Below, in pieces: positions 17,272 through 24,006 of a stretch of DNA of 24,291 nucleotides (within the stretch, counting starts at the first letter, position 1; each line of letters opens with the position of its first letter). The notes under the pieces were generated by a model. That model saw only the letters and a program-made list of their open reading frames with translations. It made no database searches and had not been told where the DNA came from. This DNA is from NIOZ-UU13 sp964653075 (GTDB taxonomy: Bacteria > Planctomycetota > Phycisphaerae > Sedimentisphaerales > Anaerobacaceae), in assembly GCA_964653075.1 (NCBI GenBank), contig CAZZAX010000090.1:1-24291 (forward strand), written 5' to 3'. A program made the position numbers and the translations under genes.

Positions 17272-18950
17272 AACAGCGCATATATGATTGTATTGAAAAA
17301 AAAGAAAGTTTTATTTTAGATGCAGGTGCAGGCAGCGGCAAAACGTGGACTTTAATTCAAACCTTGAATTACCTCATAGAAACAACAAGTAAAGAACTAA
17401 AAAACAAGAACCAACAGATAATATGTATTACTTATACAAATGTTGCGAAAGATGAAATTATTGAGAGAACTGAACATAATGACCTCGTCAAGGTTTCCAC
17501 AATTCACGATTTCCTTTGGGAATGTATCAAAAATTATCAAAAAGAGCTAAAAAACAAGCTACTAGAATTTATCAACGAGAAAAACAGCAAAGAACAAGAA
17601 AAGCTTGATGGCTACACTGAACGTGCTGTAAAGTCTCGAGAGAGATCAGAACAAAAGATTTCTAAATATCAAGAAGCTATTGCCGCTTTGAGTTCAGAAG
17701 ATATTAAAATTAGCTACGAAAACTTCCCAAGATATAAAGAAGGAAAGTTCAGCCATGATGAACTTGTAATAATTGCTGAGAAAATATTTTCATCATATCC
17801 TAAAATTAGAAAAATCATCACGGATTTATATCCGATTATTTTAGTCGATGAGTATCAAGACACACAAAAAGAAACCATCCAAATATTATTAAATTATCTT
17901 TTAGAATTTGAAGACTTTATCGTAGGTTTCTTTGGTGATAAGGTTCAGCAAATTTATGATAAAGGGATTGGCGAAATACCAAGTGAATATGGTTTAGTGA
18001 TCATCAAAAAAACTGAAAATTACCGTTCTTCAAAAGAAGTGATTGATTTACTCAACAAACTTAGGAGTGATATCGAACAGTATCAACCCCCGCAAAATAG
18101 ACGAACAGGTAAAATCGCTTTTTATTATTCCCCAAATCCAAATGGAATCAATGCAAACGATTTTATTCAAAGCAACTTAAAGGACAAATGGCCGATAGAG
18201 TCAATTGAAAATGTAAAAGTGCTTTATCTTACTCATCGTTTTATAGCTAAAGAAAAACAGTACGAAGAATTATTACAACATTATATTAATGCAAACAAGA
18301 GGGATTGTTTAATAAAAAATAAAGACAATCGAGGATGGTGCCCATTCGCAGATTTTCTAATCGATTTAGAAGGCATTGTTGATTTATACATCAACAAAAA
18401 AATCCAACAGCTTTTAACAAATGTTTTCATTAAGATCGATTCATTTGACTCGAAAAAACAACTGAAAGATTTGATGGATGAAATTGTACAAATTAGAGAA
18501 ACAGCGAAGATAGGAGAGATAATAAGTTTTGCATTAACTAATCAACTGCTTCCTGAATCAGATAGAATGAAATATTACGATTTTGAAGATAAAGAGAAAA
18601 AAGAATTTTATGACCAATTGATGGAGATCGAATACTCGCAGTTTTTAAGATTATATCAGGTTCAACAGGAGAATACCCCCTTTAGCACTAAGCATAACAC
18701 CAAGGGAGATGAATTTGATAACGTTCTGGTAATTGTCGATGATAGAGCCTGGAAGCAAAACTATAATTTCAATGATTACTTTTCAAATAATATGGAAAAT
18801 GAAAAGAGGTACCAAAGAACAAATAACCTGTTTTATGTGGTTTGCTCCAGAGCTAAAGAGAATTTAGCGGTGGTATGTACTTCTGATTTATCATGCCAAG
18901 CAGAAATACAGATTAAAGAATGGTTTGGAGAGGCTAATTTTATAAGATAA
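17256..18950 (+). CDS. gajB: Gabija anti-phage protein GajB (UvrD-like helicase)
   Basis: The 564-residue protein is a superfamily 1 UvrD/PcrA-like ATPase. Motif I is DAGAGSGKT (22-30), Ia ITYTNVAKDE, motif II ILVDEYQDTQ (about 195-204), motif III FFGDKVQQIYD, motif IV TENYRSS, motif V KGDEFDNVLVIVDD, and motif VI NNLFYVVCSRAKENLAVV (about 520-537). All helicase motifs are present, so the enzyme should be active. In Gabija, GajB joins GajA in a large complex and senses DNA ends or stimulates killing by using up nucleotides. GAGGAGGG precedes its ATG, inside the end of gajA, so translation is coupled. A strong terminator follows. Base composition matches gajA and differs from the flanks. Confidence 0.92.
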   Translation: MVIPVEQRIYDCIEKKESFILDAGAGSGKTWTLIQTLNYLIETTSKELKNKNQQIICITYTNVAKDEIIERTEHNDLVKVSTIHDFLWECIKNYQKELKNKLLEFINEKNSKEQEKLDGYTERAVKSRERSEQKISKYQEAIAALSSEDIKISYENFPRYKEGKFSHDELVIIAEKIFSSYPKIRKIITDLYPIILVDEYQDTQKETIQILLNYLLEFEDFIVGFFGDKVQQIYDKGIGEIPSEYGLVIIKKTENYRSSKEVIDLLNKLRSDIEQYQPPQNRRTGKIAFYYSPNPNGINANDFIQSNLKDKWPIESIENVKVLYLTHRFIAKEKQYEELLQHYINANKRDCLIKNKDNRGWCPFADFLIDLEGIVDLYINKKIQQLLTNVFIKIDSFDSKKQLKDLMDEIVQIRETAKIGEIISFALTNQLLPESDRMKYYDFEDKEKKEFYDQLMEIEYSQFLRLYQVQQENTPFSTKHNTKGDEFDNVLVIVDDRAWKQNYNFNDYFSNNMENEKRYQRTNNLFYVVCSRAKENLAVVCTSDLSCQAEIQIKEWFGEANFIR

Positions 18951-19005
18951 GTTGATTAACAAATACGAGTAGTTGTTCCTCACACCTTTGGGGGGATAGG
19001 ATAAC

Positions 19006-19033
19006 AAAAAGCTTGAGAGGAGTCAAGCTTTTT
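19006..19033 (+). terminator. terminator after gajB
   Basis: AAAAAGCTTGA (19006-19016), a GAGGAG loop, and TCAAGCTTTTT (19023-19033) form a perfect 11-bp stem with a T-run at its 3' end. It lies 55 bases past the gajB stop. As the 5' arm begins with A's, it may work on both strands. Confidence 0.88.
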
Positions 19034-19035
19034 AG

Positions 19036-19276
19036 TTTTGAATTTTTAGTGTTGGGTTTTGAGCGTATTGCGGATGGAAGAATTTAGGGCAAGCGATAAT
19101 AATATTACAAATCAAAATGTAAATAGTAAAATGACATATCAAAATTCAAAAATCGGAATTAAGGAAGCCCTTCGGGCGACTGATTGAATAGATATCTCGA
19201 CTGCGCTCGATATGACGGTTAATGTAGTATTTCTACCTGAGGCGGTATCGGTTCGGGCAGATGGCCGGGGCGCTGG
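19036..19276. repeat. dispersed-repeat-like spacer with right copy of ATTTCTACCTGAGGC
   Basis: There is no gene here. ATTTCTACCTGAGGC at 19229-19243 repeats the word at 14489-14503. Just before it, CTCGACTGCGCTCGA-type sequence (19197-19210) forms a small hairpin and looks like a common dispersed repeat. GCCCTTCGGGC (19168-19178) is another short hairpin. Further right, GGCCGGGGCGCTGGCCCCCGG is a GC-rich imperfect palindrome that leads into the tandem repeats. Confidence 0.55.
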
Positions 19277-19500
19277 CCCCCGGCAGAAAAACAGGTAAGC
19301 ACACCCGAGGGTAAACTCCAAAGCAAGTGGGCTCACACTCCCCTGTTGTGCGTCAAGTTAGAAGCACTTCCCCGGCAGAAAAGCAAGTAAGCATTCACCG
19401 GGGACAAGCTCTGGGTAAACTCCAAAGCAAGTGAGCTCGCACTCCCCTGCTGCAAGTCAAATGAGCAGCTCCTCCCCTGCTGTGCGTCAAAGGAGGTGCT
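19277..19500. repeat. two diverged tandem copies (about 92-100 bases) plus a partial third
   Basis: Copy 1 starts at CCCCGGCAGAAAAACAGG (about 19278) and copy 2 at CCCCGGCAGAAAAGCAAG (19370). Both contain GGTAAACTCCAAAGCAAGTG, followed by GGCTCACACTCCCCTG or AGCTCGCACTCCCCTG. A third partial unit begins near 19472 with CTCCCCTGCTGTGCGTCAA. On the minus strand the units translate to similar peptides (LLFCRGSAS, SSLALEFT). I see no gene context, so these are treated as non-coding repeats. Confidence 0.7.
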
Positions 19501-19694
19501 TAGCTTTAAGGAATTCAAGGACTACGACAAGTGTTACAACCTGCCGGGAGTGCGACGAATTCGGCAGATGCGAAAAGCTCAAGCTCCTTGAGCAGCATCA
19601 TGGCAAGGCACATTTGAAGAACCTGCGAAAAATCAAAAAACAAGGGCCCAAAGCTTTCATCACAGGAAAGAGATACTGGTACGCAGCTAAGTAG
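19501..19694 (+). pseudogene. decayed DUF3795 gene fragment
   Basis: The final frame reads TCRECDEFGRCEKLKLLEQ and then KNLRKIKKQGPKAF...GKRYW, ending at TAG 19692-19694. This is the C-terminal part of DUF3795, a Cys-rich family of unknown function. Just upstream, in another frame, 19505-19534 reads FKEFKDYDKCY, the piece expected some 25-30 residues earlier in intact members. So the gene has lost its N-terminus and has an internal deletion with a frame change. The sequence before it is repeat DNA. It is not expected to make a working protein. Confidence 0.65.
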
Positions 19695-19785
19695 TGAAAG
19701 AGCCCCCTGTTATAAGCCAAGGGAGAGACTCCCCGGGGGTAAACTCTTTTAATTTATTATTGATTAATGATGATTGATGGTTGTT

Positions 19786-20030
19786 TTATACCTTGCCGAC
19801 GACGAGGCAGGAATTATGGCCGCAAAAGCCGAAAGAGTTGCTCATCGCAATATTGACCCGGGTCTGGCGAGCCTCCAGAGGTACGAAATCCATTTTGGTA
19901 TCGCATCGTTTATCGGGATTTCGCAGATTAATGGTGGGGGGGCAGTTGATTCATTAATGGCTTTTACGCATACAATCAATTCAACGGCGCCGCTGGCACC
20001 AAGTAAATGCCAGATGCAGCTCTTGGTCGA
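19786..20030 (-). pseudogene. C-terminal remnant of a FabF-like beta-ketoacyl-ACP synthase, frameshifted
   Basis: On the minus strand from 20030 the frame reads STKSCIWHLLGASGAVELI, the block around the second active-site His of KAS II enzymes. After a run of seven G's (19936-19942 on the plus strand) the similarity moves to another frame: INLRNPD, MDFVPLEARQ, then MSNSFGFCGHN and a TAA at 19788-19786. Intact enzymes have GHLLGA and SFGFGGHN here; the first Gly is Trp and a later Gly is Cys. About 85 of some 410 residues remain. It is a dead fragment, and the plus-strand open frame over it (19774-20046) is a shadow. Confidence 0.8.
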
Positions 20031-20108
20031 GCCACAAAAAACGTAAAACCCAACCGTTATGAAAATCTAATTGTTGTGGAAATCATTCCTCTGTGGTACA
20101 AATAAATT

Positions 20109-21455
20109 ATGTTAAATAGGATACAGGATAAAAAACGAGAAGTTATTTTGGACTCAATTACTGAAGGTGTTTTCACGGTGGATTCAGATTGGCGGGTCAC
20201 CTCGTTCAACCGGGCCGCTGAAGAAATTACTGGTATCACACGTGAAAAGGCTGTCGGGCAAAAGTGCAGCGATATTTTAAGGGCGGATGTTTGTGAGACG
20301 GACTGTGCGCTGCGTGAAACAATAGCAACCGGCAAACCTATCATTAACAAAGCCGTTCACATCGTTGATTCCAAGGGAGAGCGACATGCAATTTCCATAT
20401 CTACAGCATTGCTAAAAGACGAAAGCGGCGAGGTTATCGGGGGTGTGGAAACCTTTCGTGATATGAGCCTGGTAGAAGAGCTTCGGAAGGAAATCGAAGG
20501 CCGGTGGTCCTGCGAGGATATAATCAGTCAAAATCACCTAATGCAAAGACTTTTTAGTGTTCTTCCAAATATTGCCGAAAGCGATTGTACAGTTTTAATT
20601 GAAAGCGAAAGCGGGACCGGCAAGGAACTATTAGCTCGGGCTATTCATAATTTAAGTTTTCGCAAAAACAAGCCTTTTGTCGCAGTTAGTTGCGGTGCTC
20701 TTCCCGATACTTTGCTGGAATCTGAGTTGTTCGGATATAAAGCGGGGGCTTTTACAGACGCTAAAAAAGATAAGCCCGGGCGTTTTGCAATAGCTGAAGG
20801 TGGTACGATCTTTTTGGATGAGATAGGCGATATACCTGCAGCCATGCAAGTTAGGTTGCTTCGTGTTTTACAGGAAGGCACTTACGAACCGCTGGGAGCT
20901 GTTTCTTCTGTTAATGCTGATGTACGTGTTATTACAGCAACCAATAAAAAACTGAGCGAACTCGTCGAACAGGGTCAGTTCAGGGAAGATTTATATTATA
21001 GAATCAATGTTATGAAATTAGAACTGCCTCTGTTGCGAGATCGTAAAGATGATATTCCACTGCTCGTAAACCACTTTATTAGCCGTTTCAACCGCCTGCG
21101 TAGCAAGAACGTTAGCTGTGTTACTGACGAAGTCTTGGCGATTCTTTTGGCGTACGAGTACCCAGGCAACATACGTGAACTTGAGAATATAATTGAGCAT
21201 TGTTTTGTTTTGTGCCATGGTGAAATAATAGAAAAAAAGCATTTACCAAGCTCGGTCTGTCCATTTTCAGGCGTAGAGAAAGTAAAGACCGGAGAGATAA
21301 AAACCCTAAAGCAGATGGAAATCCTTCTCATTATAGAAGCACTGCGGCGAAACAAGGGCAATCAGACGGCTACGGCTAAAGAACTGGGCATCAACAAAAG
21401 CACACTGTTTCGCAAACTGAAAGCACACGATATCAAATCCGAAGTATACACTTAA
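20109..21455 (+). CDS. sigma-54-dependent transcriptional activator, PAS-AAA+-Fis
   Basis: The 448-residue protein has a PAS sensor (about 10-120), an AAA+ sigma-54 activation domain (about 138-365) and a Fis-type helix-turn-helix (about 400-445, NQTATAKELGINKSTLFRKL). There is no receiver domain. The PAS region has a Cys trio, C53, C62 and C66, in CSDILRADVCETDCALRE, a pattern that could bind an iron-sulfur cluster or sense redox (inference). Walker A is ESESGTGK (165-172), with Ser for the usual first Gly; Walker B is IFLDEIGD. The sigma-54-contacting loop reads GAFTDA (213-218) instead of GAFTGA. It lies 243 bases upstream of the NifX-like genes, which carry a -24/-12 promoter, so it probably activates them. 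Confidence 0.93.
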   Translation: MLNRIQDKKREVILDSITEGVFTVDSDWRVTSFNRAAEEITGITREKAVGQKCSDILRADVCETDCALRETIATGKPIINKAVHIVDSKGERHAISISTALLKDESGEVIGGVETFRDMSLVEELRKEIEGRWSCEDIISQNHLMQRLFSVLPNIAESDCTVLIESESGTGKELLARAIHNLSFRKNKPFVAVSCGALPDTLLESELFGYKAGAFTDAKKDKPGRFAIAEGGTIFLDEIGDIPAAMQVRLLRVLQEGTYEPLGAVSSVNADVRVITATNKKLSELVEQGQFREDLYYRINVMKLELPLLRDRKDDIPLLVNHFISRFNRLRSKNVSCVTDEVLAILLAYEYPGNIRELENIIEHCFVLCHGEIIEKKHLPSSVCPFSGVEKVKTGEIKTLKQMEILLIIEALRRNKGNQTATAKELGINKSTLFRKLKAHDIKSEVYT

Positions 21456-21508
21456 GCGAAGGTTAATAATCCATTCATAATAGTATTCAAGCCGAGCAAA
21501 TTTCAAGG

Positions 21509-21555
21509 TTGCATTTTGCAATAGCCTGCAACCGCCGAGAATTGCAAATTGCAAT
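21509..21555. promoter_or_regulatory. paired palindromes, putative enhancer sites for the sigma-54 activator
   Basis: TTGCATTTTGCAA (21509-21521) and ATTGCAAATTGCAAT (21541-21555) are two inverted repeats with shared TTGCA/TGCAA half-sites. Their centres are 33 bases apart, close to three helical turns. They lie about 100-150 bases upstream of the -24 element, the usual place for enhancer binding. An isolated TGCAA half-site sits between them (21527-21531). Confidence 0.6.
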
Positions 21556-21656
21556 CCCTTGAGGCATTTTTTAGAAAGCCTAAAACATCTGCAACATTTC
21601 ATAATTCCTTATAACAAAGAATGTTGAGATTCTTTTCTCGTTTCTGCCAATCTTTC

Positions 21657-21672
21657 TGGTACATCGCTTGCT
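21657..21672 (+). promoter_or_regulatory. sigma-54 (-24/-12) promoter
   Basis: TGGTAC, five bases (ATCGC), then TTGCT matches the TGGCAC-N5-TTGCW consensus with one difference and exact spacing. Transcription would begin near 21684, about 15 bases before the NifX-like ATG at 21699. GCTTGCTCAAGC, overlapping the -12 element, is itself a small inverted repeat. Confidence 0.8.
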
Positions 21673-21698
21673 CAAGCAATATTTGAAAGGTCATTGTA

Positions 21699-22088
21699 AT
21701 GAAAATAGCAATTCCAATATGGAACGGCTGTGTTTCGAGTGCCTTTGATTTTGCTCACAGGCTTTTGCTTATTGATGTAGAAAATGGTTCTGAGATTAGC
21801 CGTTCAGAGATTTCGTTGAGCCAGGAATCAATCCCTCAAAAGGCGGGTAGATTAAAGGACTTAAGGGTTGATGTGCTCATTTGCGGGGCAATTTCACGTT
21901 CATTAGCTTTTTTGGTAGCAGCATCTGAAATCGAGATTCTGCCCTATGTGCTTGGTCCGGTAGATGAGATATTAAAAGCATACTTGGCTGGCCAGCTTGG
22001 TCAATCAAAGTTTGCAATGCCCTGTTCGTGGCCTGGAGCCCGGAAAGGTTTTCGCCGTGGGCGTAGATGTCGCCGCGGGCGGCAGTAG
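21699..22088 (+). CDS. NifX/NifB-family (dinitrogenase iron-molybdenum cofactor-binding) protein with basic Cys tail
   Basis: The 129-residue product has the NifX-like fold signature: MKIAIPIWNGCVSSAFDFAHRLLLID at the N-terminus (key word SSAFDFAH), then a central strand VDVLICGAIS and a C-terminal ILPYVLGPVDEILKAYLAG. Relatives bind metal-sulfur clusters; the orange protein (ORP) of Desulfovibrio holds a Mo-Cu-S cluster. The last 20 residues are Arg/Gly-rich with two cysteines (CSWPGARKGFRR, RRCRRG), unlike the second NifX-like protein. It is the first gene behind the sigma-54 promoter, with AAAGG before the ATG. No nif structural gene is nearby, so nitrogenase assembly is unlikely. Confidence 0.82.
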   Translation: MKIAIPIWNGCVSSAFDFAHRLLLIDVENGSEISRSEISLSQESIPQKAGRLKDLRVDVLICGAISRSLAFLVAASEIEILPYVLGPVDEILKAYLAGQLGQSKFAMPCSWPGARKGFRRGRRCRRGRQ

Positions 22089-22179
22089 CTTAAGTTTTTT
22101 TGGCATTAGTTACGGTTGATGAGATTAACAATGTAACCGACGGGGACGGAGTTTAAGTTTAATAGCAAAGGAAAAACAA

Positions 22180-22542
22180 ATGAAAGTTGCAGTAACATCA
22201 CAAGGTAAAGAATTGACGAGTGAGATTGATCCAAGATTTGGACGAGCCAGGTGGCTATTATTGGTGGATACAGAAACAGAAGTGTCTGTGGCATATGATA
22301 ACACATTGAACTTGAACATAGCCCAGGGGGCCGGTATTCAAACAGGTCAGAATGTAGTAAATCTCGGAGTAGAAGCGGTGATAACAGGCAACATAGGGCC
22401 TAATGCCATCAAAACACTCAGCGCAGCAAATGTTAAAGTCTTTCTTTCAAAAGCAAAAACCGTTCAAGAGGCTATAGAATCGTTCAAGGCGGGAGAGCTA
22501 AACGAAGTACAACAAGCTAACGTAGAAGGCCACTGGATTTAG
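22180..22542 (+). CDS. NifX/NifB-family cofactor-binding protein, ORP-like
   Basis: This protein of 120 residues is a stand-alone NifX/NifB C-terminal-type domain. It opens with MKVAVTSQGKELTSEIDPRFGRA; the DPRFGRA word near residue 17 is typical. QGAGIQTGQNVVNLGVEAVITGNIGPNA and a final EAIESFKAGEL follow the family plan. It probably binds a metal-sulfur centre in the cytoplasm. AAAGGA lies about seven bases before the ATG, and it follows the first NifX-like gene after 91 bases. Genes of this form commonly sit with MinD-like ATPases and DUF5320 proteins in anaerobes; the DUF5320 genes are here, the ATPases are not. Confidence 0.88.
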   Translation: MKVAVTSQGKELTSEIDPRFGRARWLLLVDTETEVSVAYDNTLNLNIAQGAGIQTGQNVVNLGVEAVITGNIGPNAIKTLSAANVKVFLSKAKTVQEAIESFKAGELNEVQQANVEGHWI

Positions 22543-22574
22543 AATGTTTGTTTTCCTGATAGGTACGTAGAGCT

Positions 22575-23468
22575 ATGAAGATTTTCTTAGATTGTATTCC
22601 TTGTTTCATTCGTCAGGCACTCGATGCTGCTCGACTGGCAACTGACGATAAGCGGATTCATGAGCAGGTAATTAGAGGTGTTCTTGTTCTTGCGAAAGAC
22701 TTAGATATGAGTCAGAGTCCGCCGTTAATGGGTCAAAAGATACATCGATTGATTCGAGACTTGGTGGGGATTGAAGATCCATATCACGATGTTAAGCAAC
22801 AATTCAATAATGCAGCGCTTCAGTTATATCCAAAAATGCGTAAATACATTATCGAGTCCAAAAACATGCTTGAGACAGCGATACGGCTGGCAATAGCGGG
22901 GAATATCATCGATTTCGGAGTCAATAGCAAATTACAGGAAAGCGAGCTTGAAAAGACGATTAGTGAATGTTTGGCTGCTGAATTTTCTGGTATGCAATTA
23001 AAACCTTTTCAGCAGGCAGTAAACGAAGCAGAAGAAATACTCTATATTGCTGATAATGCCGGTGAGATTATCTTTGACCGGCTGCTGATTGAGCAGTTGC
23101 CCATAGAAAAGGTCACTGTGGTTGTAAAGGGAAGGCCGGTCATCAATGATGCAACAATGGAAGATGCTGAGGTTGCCGGTTTACCTAAAGTTGTGGAAGT
23201 AATCGATAATGGCTCAGACGGGCCGGGTACAATCCTTGAGAGTTGCTCACAGTATTTTCGTGATCGTTTTGCTCGTGCCGATTTAGTCATAGCTAAAGGA
23301 CAGGGTAATTATGAAACCCTCAGTGAAGTCAACAAGAACATTTTCTTTATCTTAAAAGCCAAGTGCCCCGTTATTTCCAGAGACCTGGATTGCGAGGTTG
23401 GCGAAATGATATTACTGAGAAACGAAATATTTAATGATATTGCTGATTTAGTTAAGGAGACCAAATAG
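22575..23468 (+). CDS. DUF89 / ARMT1-like protein (metal-dependent phosphatase family)
   Basis: The 297-residue protein is an archaeal/bacterial-type DUF89 member. The N-terminus has the C-x-x-C word LDCIPCF (7-10). The metal site and active site are marked by YIADNAGEIIFDRLL (about 157-171) and AKGQGNYETLSE (about 255-266), and DLDCEVGEMI lies near the C-terminus. Studied DUF89 proteins are metal-dependent phosphatases that remove damaged or unwanted sugar phosphates; the substrate of this subgroup is not known. It starts 32 bases after the ORP-like gene and ends directly at the ATG of the next small gene, so it is part of the operon. Why it is tied to a NifX-like pair is not evident. Confidence 0.87.
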   Translation: MKIFLDCIPCFIRQALDAARLATDDKRIHEQVIRGVLVLAKDLDMSQSPPLMGQKIHRLIRDLVGIEDPYHDVKQQFNNAALQLYPKMRKYIIESKNMLETAIRLAIAGNIIDFGVNSKLQESELEKTISECLAAEFSGMQLKPFQQAVNEAEEILYIADNAGEIIFDRLLIEQLPIEKVTVVVKGRPVINDATMEDAEVAGLPKVVEVIDNGSDGPGTILESCSQYFRDRFARADLVIAKGQGNYETLSEVNKNIFFILKAKCPVISRDLDCEVGEMILLRNEIFNDIADLVKETK

Positions 23469-23630
23469 ATGCCAGGATTTGATGATACAGGACCGTTTGG
23501 TCAAGGGCCGATGACGGGACGAGGTCTTGGTTTTTGCGTTTTGACAAGTTTAGAAGAAAATTCTGGTCAGGTACAAGGTGTTATGGGATTGAAAAGTGTG
23601 CCCGTTGATCGAAAAGTTAAGATTTTTTGA
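23469..23630 (+). CDS. small DUF5320-type protein (53 residues)
   Basis: The ATG directly follows the DUF89 stop codon. The product begins MPGFDDTGPFGQGPMTGRGLGFC, of which DTGP, GQGPMTGRG and the following Cys (C23) are the marks of DUF5320-type proteins found beside NifX-like genes in anaerobes. The second half (LTSLEENSGQVQG...) is ordinary and polar and ends at TGA 23628-23630. It has only one cysteine. The role is unknown; an accessory to metal-cluster handling is a guess from context. Confidence 0.7.
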   Translation: MPGFDDTGPFGQGPMTGRGLGFCVLTSLEENSGQVQGVMGLKSVPVDRKVKIF

Positions 23631-23654
23631 AATATTTGAAAGGCGGTGATTAAT

Positions 23655-23966
23655 ATGCCATTTGGAGATGGAACAGGTCCCGCTGGAATGGGCCCAATGA
23701 CAGGTAGAGCTGCCGGTTTTTGTGCAGGTTATCCAATGTCAGGATATATGAATCCTGTTGTAGGCAGAGCCGGTTTCTACGCTACGGGAGTGCCAGCAGT
23801 CGGATAATACGGTGCAAGTTCGTATGGTTATGGTCCCGGCTATTCAGCCCCTTATGCCGGCTGGGGCAATCCATGGCTTCGGAGAGGCTTTGATTTTGGC
23901 CGAGGTGGCGGACGCGGCAGAGGCTGGGGCCGCGGTCGGGGCAGAGGCAGATTTGGTTATTGGTAA
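23655..23966 (+). pseudogene. DUF5320-type gene interrupted by an in-frame TAA
   Basis: From the ATG at 23655 (AGGCGGTG upstream) the frame reads MPFGDGTGPAGMGPMTGRAAGFC and continues for 50 residues to TAA at 23805-23807. The same frame then runs on without a break for 52 codons, YGASSYGYGPGYSAPYAGW and then an Arg/Gly-rich end (GRGGGRGRGWGRGRG), to TAA at 23964-23966. That tail is typical of full-length members. So this is a nonsense mutation, a read-through codon or a sequence error. If the first stop is real, a 50-residue short form is made. Confidence 0.75.
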
Positions 23967-24006
23967 AAGATTCAAATTAGCACTTAGTTATAGAAAGGAT
24001 GATATT

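Noticed and set aside
19277..19500. possible CRISPR array
   Set aside because: The repeats are about 92-100 bases apart, imperfect and only two to three in number, and the sequence between them is itself repeated; there are no cas genes.
19774..20046. 90-codon plus-strand open frame
   Set aside because: It lies exactly over the minus-strand FabF remnant, whose homology is clear, so it is a shadow.
21699..22542. nitrogenase cofactor-assembly locus
   Set aside because: NifX-like domains alone do not imply nitrogen fixation; no nifH, D, K, E, N or radical-SAM NifB gene is present.
23812..24006. N-terminal extension of the third DUF5320-type gene
   Set aside because: This part is an alternative frame of the preceding gene; the ATG at 24007 has a ribosome site and gives the typical MPRGDGTGP head.
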